Shown here in pieces: positions 8,395 to 17,151 of a DNA stretch of 64,000 nt. The stretch is from Sphaerisporangium siamense. Lineage in GTDB: Bacteria; Actinomycetota; Actinomycetes; Streptosporangiales; Streptosporangiaceae. Made by a program: the position numbers and the translations under genes. The notes under the pieces are model-generated. The model had not been told where the DNA came from. It saw only the letters and a list, made by a program, of their open reading frames with translations, and searched no databases. The DNA lies in the NCBI RefSeq assembly GCF_014205275.1, contig NZ_JACHND010000001.1, positions 6,634,001 to 6,698,000 on the forward strand. The letters run 5' to 3'. The number at the start of each line of letters is the position of its first letter. Position 1 is the first letter of the stretch.

Positions 8395-9947
8395 ACGCCT
8401 CCCCCTCCTTCCAGCACGATTCAGGCCCGCCACCGAAGAACCAGACGGCCTCCCGGAATCCCGCTGAGACGCATCCCGCCAAGACCGGACGGTCCCTCAG
8501 ACCCCACCTGCGAGCGGACCTGACGGCCTCGCTGGTCGTCTTCCTCGTGGCCCTGCCGCTGTGTGTCGGTATCGCGGTGGCCTCCGGAGCGCCGCCCGAA
8601 CTCGGCCTGATCACGGGCATCGTCGGTGGCCTCGTGACCGGGCTGCTCCCTGGAAGCAGCCTTCAGGTGAGTGGACCTGCCGCCGGACTGACCGTCCTCG
8701 TCTACGAAGCGGTACGCGAGTACGGCCTCGCCACCCTCGGCGTGATCGTCCTCGCCGCGGGGCTGATCCAGGTGACGCTCGGCGCGCTGCGGCTCGGACG
8801 GTGGTTCCGCGCGATCTCCGTGGCGGTCGTGGAAGGCATGCTGGCGGGCATCGGCCTGGTCATCATCGCCGGCCAGCTGTACTCCATGGCCGACCGGCAG
8901 GCGCCCGCGAGCGGACTCGAAAAGATCATCGCACTGCCGGGGACGCTCGTCGGCGCCGCCGGCTCCGCGCAGGCCCTCGCCTCGCTCGCCGTCGGAGCAG
9001 GCGTGATCGTGGTCATGGCCTGCTGGCGGTTCCTGCCCTCGAAGGTGAGGGTGGTGCCCGGCGCGTTGGCCGCCGTGCTGCTGGCCATCGCGGCCACCGC
9101 GCTGCTGGACCTGCCGATCGACAGGATCCAGGTCACCGGGCTGCTCGACGCCATCAGCCTTCTCGGCGCCGAGGACCTCGGGCGGCTCGCCGATGTGGGC
9201 GTCATGGGCACGGTGGTGGCGTTCACGCTCATCGCCTCCGCCGAGAGCCTGTTCAGCGCCGCGGCCGTGGACCGGCTGCACACCGGCCCGGGCACCGACT
9301 ACGACAAGGAGTTGATGGCCCAAGGAGCGGGGAACACGGTCTGCGGGCTGCTCGGCGCGCTGCCGCTGACGGCGGTGATCGTGCGAAGCGCGACCAACGT
9401 GTACGCGGGCGCCAAGACCAAGGCTTCGCGCGTCTGGCACGGCGTGTGGCTGTTGCTGTTCACCGCCCTGCTCCCCGGCGCGCTCGGCGTCATCCCGATC
9501 GCGGCGCTCGCCGGCGTGCTGGTCTACTCGGGGTGGAAGCTCCTCCCGATCAGGCAACTGGCGCCGTTGTGGCGCGACCACCGCGGGGAGGCCCTGATCC
9601 TCCTGGTCACCGCGGTCGCCATCGTGACGGTGAGCATGTTCGAGGGAGTCCTCATCGGGATCGCCCTGTCGATCTGCAAGACCGCGTGGGAGACCTCGCA
9701 CCTGCACGTCAGCGTCAGCGACGCTGACAGGGGGTCGGTCCGCGTGGCGCTCACCGGCAACGCGACCTTCCTCCGGCTGCCGAAGATGCTGGAAGCGCTG
9801 GAGGCGCTGCCGAAGAACCGGCCCATCGAGCTCGACCTCAGCGGGCTGCGCCATCTCGACCACGCCTGCCGCACCGCGCTCACCAGCTGGGCCGAGCGAC
9901 ACAACCACAACGACGTCGCACCGGTCCGTATCTCCGCGACCGCCTGA
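8391..9947 (+). CDS. SulP-family anion transporter (probable bicarbonate transporter)
   Basis: This is an inner-membrane permease of 518 residues with a GTG start overlapping the carbonic anhydrase stop. After a polar N terminus of about 40 residues, the SulP core begins (LRADLTASLVVFLVALPLCVGIA) with about ten or more hydrophobic segments. A short C-terminal STAS-like region (ELDLSGLRHLDHACRTAL, about 480-505) lacks the usual DxSG(V/I)xxxD phospho-site arrangement and looks reduced. Coupling to carbonic anhydrase favours bicarbonate over sulfate as substrate (inference). Confidence 0.92.
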   Translation: MNASPSFQHDSGPPPKNQTASRNPAETHPAKTGRSLRPHLRADLTASLVVFLVALPLCVGIAVASGAPPELGLITGIVGGLVTGLLPGSSLQVSGPAAGLTVLVYEAVREYGLATLGVIVLAAGLIQVTLGALRLGRWFRAISVAVVEGMLAGIGLVIIAGQLYSMADRQAPASGLEKIIALPGTLVGAAGSAQALASLAVGAGVIVVMACWRFLPSKVRVVPGALAAVLLAIAATALLDLPIDRIQVTGLLDAISLLGAEDLGRLADVGVMGTVVAFTLIASAESLFSAAAVDRLHTGPGTDYDKELMAQGAGNTVCGLLGALPLTAVIVRSATNVYAGAKTKASRVWHGVWLLLFTALLPGALGVIPIAALAGVLVYSGWKLLPIRQLAPLWRDHRGEALILLVTAVAIVTVSMFEGVLIGIALSICKTAWETSHLHVSVSDADRGSVRVALTGNATFLRLPKMLEALEALPKNRPIELDLSGLRHLDHACRTALTSWAERHNHNDVAPVRISATA

Positions 9948-9959
9948 TCCGAAGCACCG

Positions 9960-9979
9960 CCGCGGGCCTCGCCCCGCGG
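9960..9979 (+). terminator. Hairpin after SulP gene
   Basis: CCGCGGG (9960-9966) pairs with CCCGCGG (9973-9979), 12 bp after the stop. Confidence 0.5.
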
Positions 9980-10289
9980 CCGCTCCTGTGCCCGCCGTGC
10001 CGTCCACCAGACGTAGCCGGCAGGGCGCAGGAGCAGCAGGGCGCCCGAGCCGATCGTTTCCTGCGGTTCGCACGCAGCATCAAACCGGTTGCTTCTGGCG
10101 CGCGGGATTGTTTGACTGGCGCCGAGCAGATGAGGGGGGAATGTTGATGCCCGTTGGCACCGAGGACGCCGTCGTGCGCCCTCGAGCGGGTCGACGTCCC
10201 CACCGGAGGCTCCAGCGGGGGTGATCCCGCATGGGTCGCGACGGCACGGTCTGGCCGACTCGCCACCTATTTCGACTGGAGCCCCTCCA
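9980..10289. other. Intergenic region, nothing recognised
   Basis: No gene, RNA or clear repeat is seen. The frame of the RNHCP gene stays open back to an ATG at 10221, so a longer N terminus is possible but unlike the family. Confidence 0.4.
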
Positions 10290-10643
10290 TTGCCACGCCG
10301 TCGCGCCCGTATCACTTCTTTCCGCTGTCTCCACTGCCGCCTCGACGTGCCCGCCGACGCGCCGGGCACCGCGCACCGCAACCACTGCCCCACCTGCCTG
10401 TGGTCCAGGCACCTGGACGACACCCCGGGTGACGGAGCCGCCGAATGCGCCTCCGGCATGGCGCCGATCGCCATCCACGCGCGCCACGACGGCGAGTGGG
10501 CGATCATCCACCGCTGTACGGCCTGCGGCACCCTCAACGCCAACCGCGTCGCCGGTGACGACAACCCACTCACCTTGATGCGCCTGGCCGTCGCCCCCCT
10601 GGCCCGCCCCCCGTTCCCACTGGACTACTTCGTCCAACTCTGA
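10290..10643 (+). CDS. RNHCP domain protein (zinc-ribbon)
   Basis: This is a small protein of about 117 residues with the defining RNHCP motif (HRNHCPTCLWSRHLDD). An upstream CLHC pair and a downstream HRCTACG make a probable two-site zinc-ribbon. The function of the family is not established. The TTG at 10290 (MPRRRARITSFRC) is preferred because family members begin just before the first Cys pair and TGGAG lies upstream; an ATG at 10221 would add 23 low-complexity residues. A fragment resembling its 3' end recurs at 2666-2703. Confidence 0.85.
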   Translation: MPRRRARITSFRCLHCRLDVPADAPGTAHRNHCPTCLWSRHLDDTPGDGAAECASGMAPIAIHARHDGEWAIIHRCTACGTLNANRVAGDDNPLTLMRLAVAPLARPPFPLDYFVQL

Positions 10644-10792
10644 ACAATCTCCCAAAACCCAGCCGACCACAGGCGGGCCGGTCGGCGCCCTCCGCCCTCC
10701 GGCCCGCCTCAACGGTGCCCACCACCTGCTCTCTGTTCCCGGCCGAGCCGTGGCCGACCGCCCGGCGCTCTGCCGGGGGCTGCTCCTCCGAG

Positions 10793-11116
10793 CTAGGAGG
10801 TCAGTTGTGGTACCACGACCTGGTACACACCCGGGATGTTCCGGACGGCCTGTTCAATGGCTTCGACTGCTCGTTCGTCGGAAACCTTGACCTGGTAGGC
10901 CTCGCTCACCTCGTTCAGGGCGGGGGGCTCGCCCAGGAGGTATTCGGCCACTCTGCGGGTGTGGCCGGCGTCCTCGAAATAGACCTTGTCGATGTTCGTC
11001 GCCGCTCTGTCGTCGCAGGCGTACAGGCCGCCGGTATTACGCAAATGACGGCACCACGGCAAGGGAGAAACCGCGCCGATGAGCCGCCGAGCGGACCTTG
11101 CCGGAGTCAAGCTCAC
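10793..11116 (-). CDS. Hypothetical protein, probably a 3' remnant
   Basis: The last ~75 residues read as a plausible folded domain (YFEDAGHTRRVAEYLLGEPP, then SEAYQVKVSDERAVEAIEQAV and a hydrophobic end). The first 30 residues overlap a diverged repeat also found at 26150-26395, where no comparable protein is encoded. The gene may thus be a C-terminal fragment joined to mobile-element debris. No family is recognised and no ribosome site is convincing. Confidence 0.35.
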   Translation of the reverse strand: MSLTPARSARRLIGAVSPLPWCRHLRNTGGLYACDDRAATNIDKVYFEDAGHTRRVAEYLLGEPPALNEVSEAYQVKVSDERAVEAIEQAVRNIPGVYQVVVPQLTS

Positions 11117-11240
11117 CGCGGGGTGGATGGTCTCCCGTGCTGGGGCGTGAAGTCACAGAGCCACCGTTCCTGCGCGGCGTACACCCGGTCAAACTCTTTG
11201 TCGCGCGATCCAGACTCCAGACCGAACCCCGCGAAAGTGA
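11010..11240 (-). repeat. Diverged inverted repeat, left copy
   Basis: Read on the minus strand it aligns through most of its length with 26150-26395 on the plus strand. Shared landmarks are CTGGATCGC.CGACAAA, TGTGACTTCACGC and CTTGACTC.GGCA.GGT.CGCTCGG.GGCTCATC. Confidence 0.55.
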
Positions 11241-11346
11241 GAATCGTCCACACCACGGGAAGCCGTAGATGAGCCCCAGGAGGCTCAACCGTCGCAGGGC
11301 GAGACCGACTACGTCTATTACACCGCGGCGGCTTGCACTGGCCGAA

Positions 11347-11379
11347 GGGACCGGCCGGACCGCAGGTCCGGCCGGTCCC
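11347..11379. terminator. Strong bidirectional-type hairpin
   Basis: A perfect 14-bp stem (11347-11360 with 11366-11379) and a 5-nt loop lie 43 bp after the stop of the minus-strand His-rich protein gene. Confidence 0.75.
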
Positions 11380-11422
11380 TGGATGTCGGGCTCACCCGTA
11401 GTCTTCGGGACGCCGGCGGCCC

Positions 11423-12049
11423 TTACCGCCCGGTCCGGCCGGAATCCCGGCGAACGTCGGGCTTCTCACGGACGCTCACCTTAGCGTTGTGGCCCTTGCC
11501 GTCGCGCGGTTCGACCTTTTCCGGTGTCCGACGGAGCCAGTGGTCCGCCTCCTGGTTGACCGCCTCGAGGGCCTCCTGCTGGCTGTGATATCTACGCAAT
11601 TGCCGCAAGAGATAGGTGTCGTCGGTGAAATGACGGTTGTGGTGGTGGCCGTGATGCCCCCGATGGTGCCGGTAGCCGCCGCCACCGCCGTGCTCGGACC
11701 GGACAGAGACCTGCTCTTGCGGGTGCGGATGGTGGACGAAATACTTGTAGTGCTTTCGCGGCTTTTGGGCGATATGGCGTGTCGGGCGGTGCTGCCGGAT
11801 TTCTTTTCTGGGCTTCTTCGCGGAGGGAGCCTCTTCTTCGCCCCCACCACCTCCACCGCCGTACGCCGACGGGATCGCGAGGTCGACATGGGCGTCGTGC
11901 TTCGCGGTGTCGCCGTGCACGTCGGCCTGTGCGGGCAGCGGCAGCGCCACGAGCGCCCCGACCGTCAAGGCCGCGCCGATGTAGGCGAACGGCAATCGGT
12001 CGTTGATCACTCGCGCCAAGGACCGCCTGCCTCTAGATGGATGAATCAC
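11423..12049 (-). CDS. Secreted or membrane-anchored His/Gly-rich protein
   Basis: This is a 208-residue protein with an N-terminal basic stretch and hydrophobic segment (about 20-42, ending PLPAQA), consistent with export. A run of seven glycines follows, then a basic middle part and a His cluster (GYRHHRGHHGHHHNRHF, about 127-143) that could bind metal ions. The C-terminal third is charged and probably helical. No domain is recognised. It is flanked downstream by a strong terminator and upstream by an AT-rich region. Confidence 0.65.
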   Translation of the reverse strand: MIHPSRGRRSLARVINDRLPFAYIGAALTVGALVALPLPAQADVHGDTAKHDAHVDLAIPSAYGGGGGGGEEEAPSAKKPRKEIRQHRPTRHIAQKPRKHYKYFVHHPHPQEQVSVRSEHGGGGGYRHHRGHHGHHHNRHFTDDTYLLRQLRRYHSQQEALEAVNQEADHWLRRTPEKVEPRDGKGHNAKVSVREKPDVRRDSGRTGR

Positions 12050-12628
12050 CTAAGTCCCCCATTGGTCATTGAAGAGAATTGAGCGCCGTTGGCCATAATG
12101 GCGCCACATAGGTGAACTACCCCGACTTGAGGCCGCAACACAGATGATTAATCAGGCAGGCGCGTCAACTACTAATTAATGCCCACAAATGGTATATATC
12201 TCCGACGGGTCTCATGTAAGTTATATCGCACGAATGGCTTCATATCTCTATAAACACCGTGCCGCCAAGGTCGTAGGCGGCCTGGTCGGACGGGTGCTCC
12301 CGCTCAACGTCACCTTGCCGGCGGAGCTGAGCAGATCGTGGCCACCTACCACGCCCACTGGACGCCGAGCGTGAGCGCCGCCGCGCCGAGGCCGTCTCCC
12401 GTGCGACGCCGGCCGAGGCGCTCCCCTCCCCCGAAACGCCATCAGGACGGTGCCCCGTGACAGTCATGGGACATTTCTCATGAGCTCCGGACCGCTTCCT
12501 GCCAGCGGCAAGGCATTCTCGAAGAAGCCCGCGCGCACCCCGGAGATGACGATGACAGTGCGGCGGCGAACCGGCACATAGCACGACGCCCGCCGGAAAT
12601 ATCATCCTGATTCGAAAAGGGGTCGCAC
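12050..12628. other. Intergenic region
   Basis: The left part (12050-12250) is AT-rich and probably carries the promoter of the His-rich protein gene. The right part has broken frames resembling a decayed gene (YHAHWTP around 12345). Nothing intact is seen. Confidence 0.4.
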
Positions 12629-13144
12629 ATGGTCTCGTTCCAGAAGAAAGTGGCATCCGTGGCGGCTTCGGGTGTCCTCGCGGCCTGCCTGGTCGCCGTC
12701 ACCGCCTCGTCCGCCGCGGCCGGCACCGTGACCAAGTCGTACGTGTGCGGGACATTCGGCCCCCAGTTCCCCACCGTCTTCACCACGACCGTCACGGCCC
12801 CCGCCACGGCCAAGCGGGGAACCACGATCTCCGTCACGGTCGCGTTCGACACCGACCTGATCTCCTACAGCGGCAAGGACGCTGGGGAGCAGGTCGGTAA
12901 CATGACCATCCTGCTCGGCGGCGCGGCCTCGGGCAGCGTGGTCGCCAACGGGCTCACCACCCCGGCCATCCCGCCGGGCGACACCTGGAAGATGAGCGGC
13001 GGGACCGCCCAGGTGACGGTCCCGAACGTGGGCGACGTGACGTTCACGCCGGACCGCTACCGTGAGCCCTACCCCACCATCACCATCGTGTGCGTGCCGC
13101 AGGGGCCGGTCGGCGTCGCGGCCACGACACACGTCGTCCCCTGA
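12629..13144 (+). CDS. Secreted beta-sandwich-type hypothetical protein
   Basis: This is a 171-residue predicted secreted protein. A clear signal peptide (basic start, Ala/Val-rich core, cleavage near SSAAAG) is followed by Thr/Val-rich sequence typical of beta proteins. Two cysteines (YVCGTF near the start and TIVCVPQ near the end) could form a disulfide. It resembles a broad actinobacterial group of small extracytoplasmic proteins of unknown role; no specific family can be named. Confidence 0.7.
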   Translation: MVSFQKKVASVAASGVLAACLVAVTASSAAAGTVTKSYVCGTFGPQFPTVFTTTVTAPATAKRGTTISVTVAFDTDLISYSGKDAGEQVGNMTILLGGAASGSVVANGLTTPAIPPGDTWKMSGGTAQVTVPNVGDVTFTPDRYREPYPTITIVCVPQGPVGVAATTHVVP

Positions 13145-13284
13145 GCCGTTCCCTCGCCGCGCTACGGGACCCGCACGCGCGAGCGATCTTCCCGGCTGTA
13201 CGTGCGTCAAGAGTTCCTGGCCGCCCGGTCACCACGTGAGTGAAGTGAGCCCGCACCGTGCCGGGTGCGTGATCCGCGAAGCAC

Positions 13285-13313
13285 TTGACATTGTTTGTAT
13301 TACCAATCATTAT
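13285..13313 (+). promoter_or_regulatory. Promoter overlapping MarR-type operator
   Basis: TTGACA (13285-13290) and CATTAT (13308-13313) are 17 bases apart. The spacer contains the left arm of the operator at 13293-13334, so a bound repressor would block polymerase. Confidence 0.7.
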
Positions 13314-13334
13314 GAAGTTGTTGGTAATACAAAC
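13293..13334. promoter_or_regulatory. MarR-type operator before crtC-like gene
   Basis: GTTTGTATTACCAA (13293-13306) and its exact complement (13321-13334) form a perfect 14-bp inverted repeat with a 14-base gap. A half-site with 11 of 13 identical bases (TTTGCATTACGAA, 15874-15886) lies before the marR gene, linking the two. Confidence 0.75.
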
Positions 13335-13448
13335 CAACGCCCTGGCCAGGGGTGACTCCGCGGTGGCGGTGATCGTGTGCGGCTTCGCCGGTCGGCGCCG
13401 ACAGGTGAGCGACGATCCCTTCCGCCCTTGACTCAAGGAGGAATCCTC

Positions 13449-14531
13449 ATGCCCGCAATCCGGACTAAGGGCCGGGCGGCAGCCCTGGTCACCACGGCAG
13501 CGGCTCTGGCGTTGTGCACGTTCACCGGCTCTTCGGCCCAGGCGGCCGCCCCGTCCGCGACACCGGCCGCCCGCTCCGCCACGTCAGGGATCCCGGCCTT
13601 GGTCGATCCCGCGGCCGACCTGGGACGGCACGCGTCCGGACCCCAGCCGACCTGGTTCGACTCGATCTACTTCACCAGTTCGGTGAAGGCGGAGGGGCAG
13701 GAGTTCGGCCTTCAGGTCCACACGCGCGTCCTGCCGAACAGGGACGAGGCCGCGTACCGCTGGACGTTCTCGGTGATCAACAAGACCACCGGGTGGTACA
13801 AGGACTACGACGCGATGGTCGAGCCGAAGGACTATCGGTGGAGCCAGGGCAAGCTCGACATCAAGGCGCCAGGGCTGAGCTGGACGGGTGACTCCGTCCG
13901 CCAGTCGGTGCAGGTGGAGACACCTTGGGGATCTCTCGATGTCCAGCTGGCGCCCACCGGCCCCGCCATGAACTACGCGTCGACCGGCGTTTTCCACCTG
14001 GCCGATGGCGTGCCGAACTACGAATTCGCGCTTCCGAAGATGCGGACGTCCGGAACGCTCATCGTCGACGGCAAGAAGCACAAGGTCAGGGGCACCTCCT
14101 GGCTGGATAGGCAATGGGGTGAAATGCCCAGGTCGCTGACCCGGTGGACGTGGATGAACCTCGGCATGCCCAATGGTGACAAGGTCGCCATCTGGGACAC
14201 GGTCGGCGCCGAATCCAAGAACAGTTGGGCGACGGTCCTCCATCCGGACGGTTCCTACGAGGTGGTCGACGTCGAGCCGCTCGTGCGGGGTGCCTCCCGG
14301 CAGTGGACCAGTCCGGCCACCGGCCAGAGGTATCCCACTCGCTGGCGCGTCCGCATTCCCGCCCTGCGTACCGAGCTCGACGTGCAGGTCATCGGAAATC
14401 CGGACCAGGAGATCGAGACGCCCGACGGGAGCGGCTACCTGGAGGCCGCGGTGACGTTCACCGGTACGTACAACGGTAAGAATGTCCGCGGCGAGAACTA
14501 CGTCGAGATGACCGGCGAGTGGAACTCCTGA
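13449..14531 (+). CDS. Secreted CrtC/lipocalin-like hydrolase
   Basis: This is a predicted secreted protein of 360 residues. A signal peptide ends around SSAQAAA. The body matches the two-lipocalin CrtC/AttH-type fold: an N-terminal half beginning PTWFDSIYFTS, the motif GTSWLDRQWGEM at about 218-229 that marks the second half, and a C-terminal beta-rich domain. Relatives act as hydratases or secreted hydrolases; the substrate is unknown. AAGGAGG precedes the ATG. A promoter with an embedded 14-bp inverted repeat indicates control by the MarR protein encoded at 15438-15851. Confidence 0.82.
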   Translation: MPAIRTKGRAAALVTTAAALALCTFTGSSAQAAAPSATPAARSATSGIPALVDPAADLGRHASGPQPTWFDSIYFTSSVKAEGQEFGLQVHTRVLPNRDEAAYRWTFSVINKTTGWYKDYDAMVEPKDYRWSQGKLDIKAPGLSWTGDSVRQSVQVETPWGSLDVQLAPTGPAMNYASTGVFHLADGVPNYEFALPKMRTSGTLIVDGKKHKVRGTSWLDRQWGEMPRSLTRWTWMNLGMPNGDKVAIWDTVGAESKNSWATVLHPDGSYEVVDVEPLVRGASRQWTSPATGQRYPTRWRVRIPALRTELDVQVIGNPDQEIETPDGSGYLEAAVTFTGTYNGKNVRGENYVEMTGEWNS

Positions 14532-14570
14532 CCACCGGCGAGACCGTCCCCGTCTGACGTGGTCCGGCCT

Positions 14571-14601
14571 CACCCCGGGATCGAACGCCGATCCCGGGGT
14601 G
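14571..14601 (+). terminator. Terminator after CrtC-like gene
   Basis: A perfect 12-bp stem (14571-14582 with 14590-14601) and a 7-nt loop lie 39 bp past the stop. Confidence 0.75.
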
Positions 14602-14660
14602 AACCATGACGCGAAGACAGCCTTATGACCAATAACAAACGACGGGCTCGACCGGTCGCA

Positions 14661-15423
14661 CTACTGGGAGGAGTGCTTGTTGGCGAGCGCCGAGCGGGTC
14701 GCGTGCAATGCTCCCAGGAGCTGCAGCCGGTCCGCGTCGGCGCTGCCCGGCTCGGCGGTGAAGACCAGCATGACCGGTCCGGGGTTGCCGGGCAGCGGAT
14801 AGGTGTCCCAGTCCAGGACGATGTCGCCGACCTCGGGGACGCGGAAGGTCTTGGTGCCGCTGACCGACGCGCGTACGTCGTGCCGGGCCCACAGCCGCCG
14901 GAACTCGACGCTGCGGATGCTCAGCTCACCGACGATCTCGGTGGCGCGCGGATGGGTAGGGTCGGTGGCGACGGCGGCGCGCATCATGCCGATGTGGTCC
15001 AGGGCCTGCCGCTCCCAGTCTGGGCAGCTCCGCTCACCGGTCAGTGTGTCGTCGAACATCAGCAGGAGCATGTTGAGCCGGTGGGGAGGGTAAGCGTCCG
15101 GGGCGCCGAGCAGCGCCTCCGCCATCGGGTTCCAGGCGAGCAGGTCGAGGTGCCGACCGAGCACGACCGCCGGGGTGTCCATGACCCGCAGCAGCCGCCG
15201 GGTGCTGTCCGGCACTCGTTCCGGACCCCGGTCCACCCGGGCGGGTATCGGCCGGCGGGCGGCGCGGGCCAGGGCGAACAGATGCCGGCGTTCCCCGTCG
15301 TCGAGGCCGAGCGCCCCGGCGAGCGCGTCCAGGACATCGTCGGACGGGCGCACCTCCCGACCCTGCTCCATCCGCTGGTAGTAGTCGGTGCTCAGCCCGG
15401 CCAGCAAGGACGGCCACAGTCAT
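14661..15423 (-). pseudogene. XRE regulator with MmyB-like ligand domain, 5' truncated
   Basis: The frame encodes the end of an HTH (AGLSTDYYQRMEQGR) and the MLTR/MmyB-like domain (VVLGRHLDLLAWNPMAEALLG, then the conserved RLWARHDV and LDWDTYPLPGNPG). Family members carry about 40 more residues ahead of this, with the first helices of the HTH; here they are missing. The expected VAVLAGLS is split by an apparent 4-base insertion (CTTG) near 15405, and an in-frame stop lies just before. It is therefore probably not a functional DNA binder. It lies directly behind marR. Confidence 0.75.
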
Positions 15424-15437
15424 TTCGTTAGGAGCCG

Positions 15438-15851
15438 TTAGTCGAGGGAGTGCAGGGCGGCGTGCAGCAACTGGACGAGCTGGCCGCGGTCCTGCTCATC
15501 GAGTCTCGTTGTCGCGGGTGCCAGTGCGCGCCGGACCTCGTCGTATACCTGCTCCGTCAGTTCCAGGCCGGCGGGGGTGAGGAACACATCGATGACGCGG
15601 CGGTCTTGGGGGTTTTTGCCCCTGCTCACCAGCCCGCGGCGTTCGGCGCGGTCGATGAGGCCGGACAGGGTCGATTTGTCCAGGCCAAGGAACGCGGCGA
15701 GCTCGGTCATGCGCGGGCGGCGGTCGCGGAGGATGCCGAGGACTCGCAGCTGGGTGAGTGAGAGGTCACGCTCGGCTCCGATGCGGGTGAGCACGCCCGC
15801 CACCTGGAAGGTGCTGCGGACGAGGGCCTCCACGAGGGCGTCGGAATCCAT
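15438..15851 (-). CDS. MarR-family transcriptional regulator
   Basis: This is a dimeric winged-helix repressor of 137 residues. The winged helix is visible (TQLRVLGILRDRRPRMTELAAFLGLDKSTLSGLIDRAERRGLV, then the wing with NPQDRRVIDVFLT). N- and C-terminal helices supply the dimer interface. A half-site TTTGCATTACGAA 23 bp before the start resembles the arms of the inverted repeat before the crtC-like gene, so autoregulation and control of that gene are likely (inference from sequence). The inducing ligand is unknown. Confidence 0.93.
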   Translation of the reverse strand: MDSDALVEALVRSTFQVAGVLTRIGAERDLSLTQLRVLGILRDRRPRMTELAAFLGLDKSTLSGLIDRAERRGLVSRGKNPQDRRVIDVFLTPAGLELTEQVYDEVRRALAPATTRLDEQDRGQLVQLLHAALHSLD

Positions 15852-15873
15852 GTGCCCACGTTACTCGCCATGT

Positions 15874-15886
15874 TTTGCATTACGAA
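15874..15886 (-). promoter_or_regulatory. MarR half-site before marR
   Basis: TTTGCATTACGAA matches the operator arm TTTGTATTACCAA (13294-13306) at 11 of 13 bases. Confidence 0.5.
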
Positions 15887-16032
15887 CTACTAAGGGAAAG
15901 GCCGGCTCGCCCTACGCACCGGGCAACACCGCGCCTGTTGCAACGAACGTGCTTTCCCTCGCCGGACGCCCTTGAGCTACCGGTGTGCGGACACTTGCCG
16001 GGCTGTGCGACGGGAAGTCCTGTGGCGGATTC

Positions 16033-17040
16033 TCACGCGGTCAGGGGAGGGCGCGGGCCGGTCGCGGCGGCGTAGCGCCGGGCGAGGTGCTCGAAGGCGT
16101 TCTTGAGCTCGAGCGGGCCGACCACCTCGAAGTCGGCGTCGAACCTGCCGATGGTGGCGGCCAGGCTGGGCCAGGACCACGAGCCCAGGACGAGGCGGCA
16201 GCGGTTCGGGCCGAGTTCCTCGACGAGTCCGTCGCGGGTGTACCGGGACACGACGGCGGCGGGCAGGTCGAGGATCACCTCGCCGCGGCAGGGCCAGTCG
16301 CCGGAGCCGTCAGATTCGCCGGAGCCTCGGAACCTGCCGGTCACGAAGGCGGCCACGTCGCCTCCGGGCAGCTCACGCGGGGTGAAGCGGGGGCCTGCTG
16401 GGGTGCGCGGGGTGATCCGGTCGGCGCGGAAGGTGCGCCAGTCCTCGCGGTCGAGGTCCCAGGCGACGAGGTACCAGCGCCCGCCCCGGCTGACGAGGTG
16501 ATGCGGCTGCACCCGGCGCGGCGGGGTCCACCCGCCGCCGCTGTCCCCCGTCGGCGGCGAGTAGTCGAAGCGCAGCACCTGGCGGGCGTGCACGGCCGCG
16601 CTGAGCGCCATGATCACACCGCTGTCGGTTCGCGGGTCCGTCCGGCTCCCCGGCCGCTCGACGGCGGTGATCTGGAGGGTGTCGATCCGGTGGCGCAGCC
16701 GAGCGGGCATGACCTGCCGTACGGTGTTCAGCGCCCGTGCCGCAGCCTCCTCGATGCCGGCTCCGGACATGGTGGCGGTCTGCAGCGCGACGGCCAGGGC
16801 GACAGCCTGCTCGTCGTCGAACAACAACGGGGGCAGGTCCGCGCCCGCTTGGAGTCTGTAACCGCCGTCGGGACCCTTGGTCGCCACGATGGGGTAACCG
16901 AGCTCGCGCAGGCGGTCGACGTCCCGGCGCACGGTACGCGGACTGGTGTCCAGCCGTTCGGCCAGCAGCGCCCCGGGCCAGTCCCGGCGCGCCTGAAGCA
17001 GCGAGAGCAACGCCAGCAGTCGCGCGGAGGTCTTCGGCAT
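16033..17040 (-). CDS. YafY-type HTH/WYL-domain transcriptional regulator
   Basis: This is a ligand-responsive regulator of 335 residues. The N-terminal HTH_11 domain begins PKTSARLLALLSLLQARRDWPGALLAERLDTSPRTVRRDV. The WYL domain follows (VLRFDYSPP, then RWYLVAWDLDREDWRTFRADRI, about 165-220) and a WCX C-terminal domain closes it. The ATG at 17040 is preferred because it starts exactly at the HTH; an upstream in-frame start overlaps the neighbour. It is divergent from the VOC gene 111 bp away, a common arrangement in which the regulator controls that gene. Confidence 0.92.
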   Translation of the reverse strand: MPKTSARLLALLSLLQARRDWPGALLAERLDTSPRTVRRDVDRLRELGYPIVATKGPDGGYRLQAGADLPPLLFDDEQAVALAVALQTATMSGAGIEEAAARALNTVRQVMPARLRHRIDTLQITAVERPGSRTDPRTDSGVIMALSAAVHARQVLRFDYSPPTGDSGGGWTPPRRVQPHHLVSRGGRWYLVAWDLDREDWRTFRADRITPRTPAGPRFTPRELPGGDVAAFVTGRFRGSGESDGSGDWPCRGEVILDLPAAVVSRYTRDGLVEELGPNRCRLVLGSWSWPSLAATIGRFDADFEVVGPLELKNAFEHLARRYAAATGPRPPLTA

Positions 17041-17151
17041 GACCCAATACTGCCCTGAGAAGCGGCCACACCCTGACCTCTTCCTCTGCGACTGTCGTTC
17101 CGCGCCGGACAACGGCGTCCAGAGACGACGATCAATGGTCAGGAGCCGAAT

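Noticed and set aside
10715..11272. Plus-strand frame of 185 codons
   Set aside because: It sp across a minus-strand frame with better protein character and a diverged repeat; composition is not protein-like.
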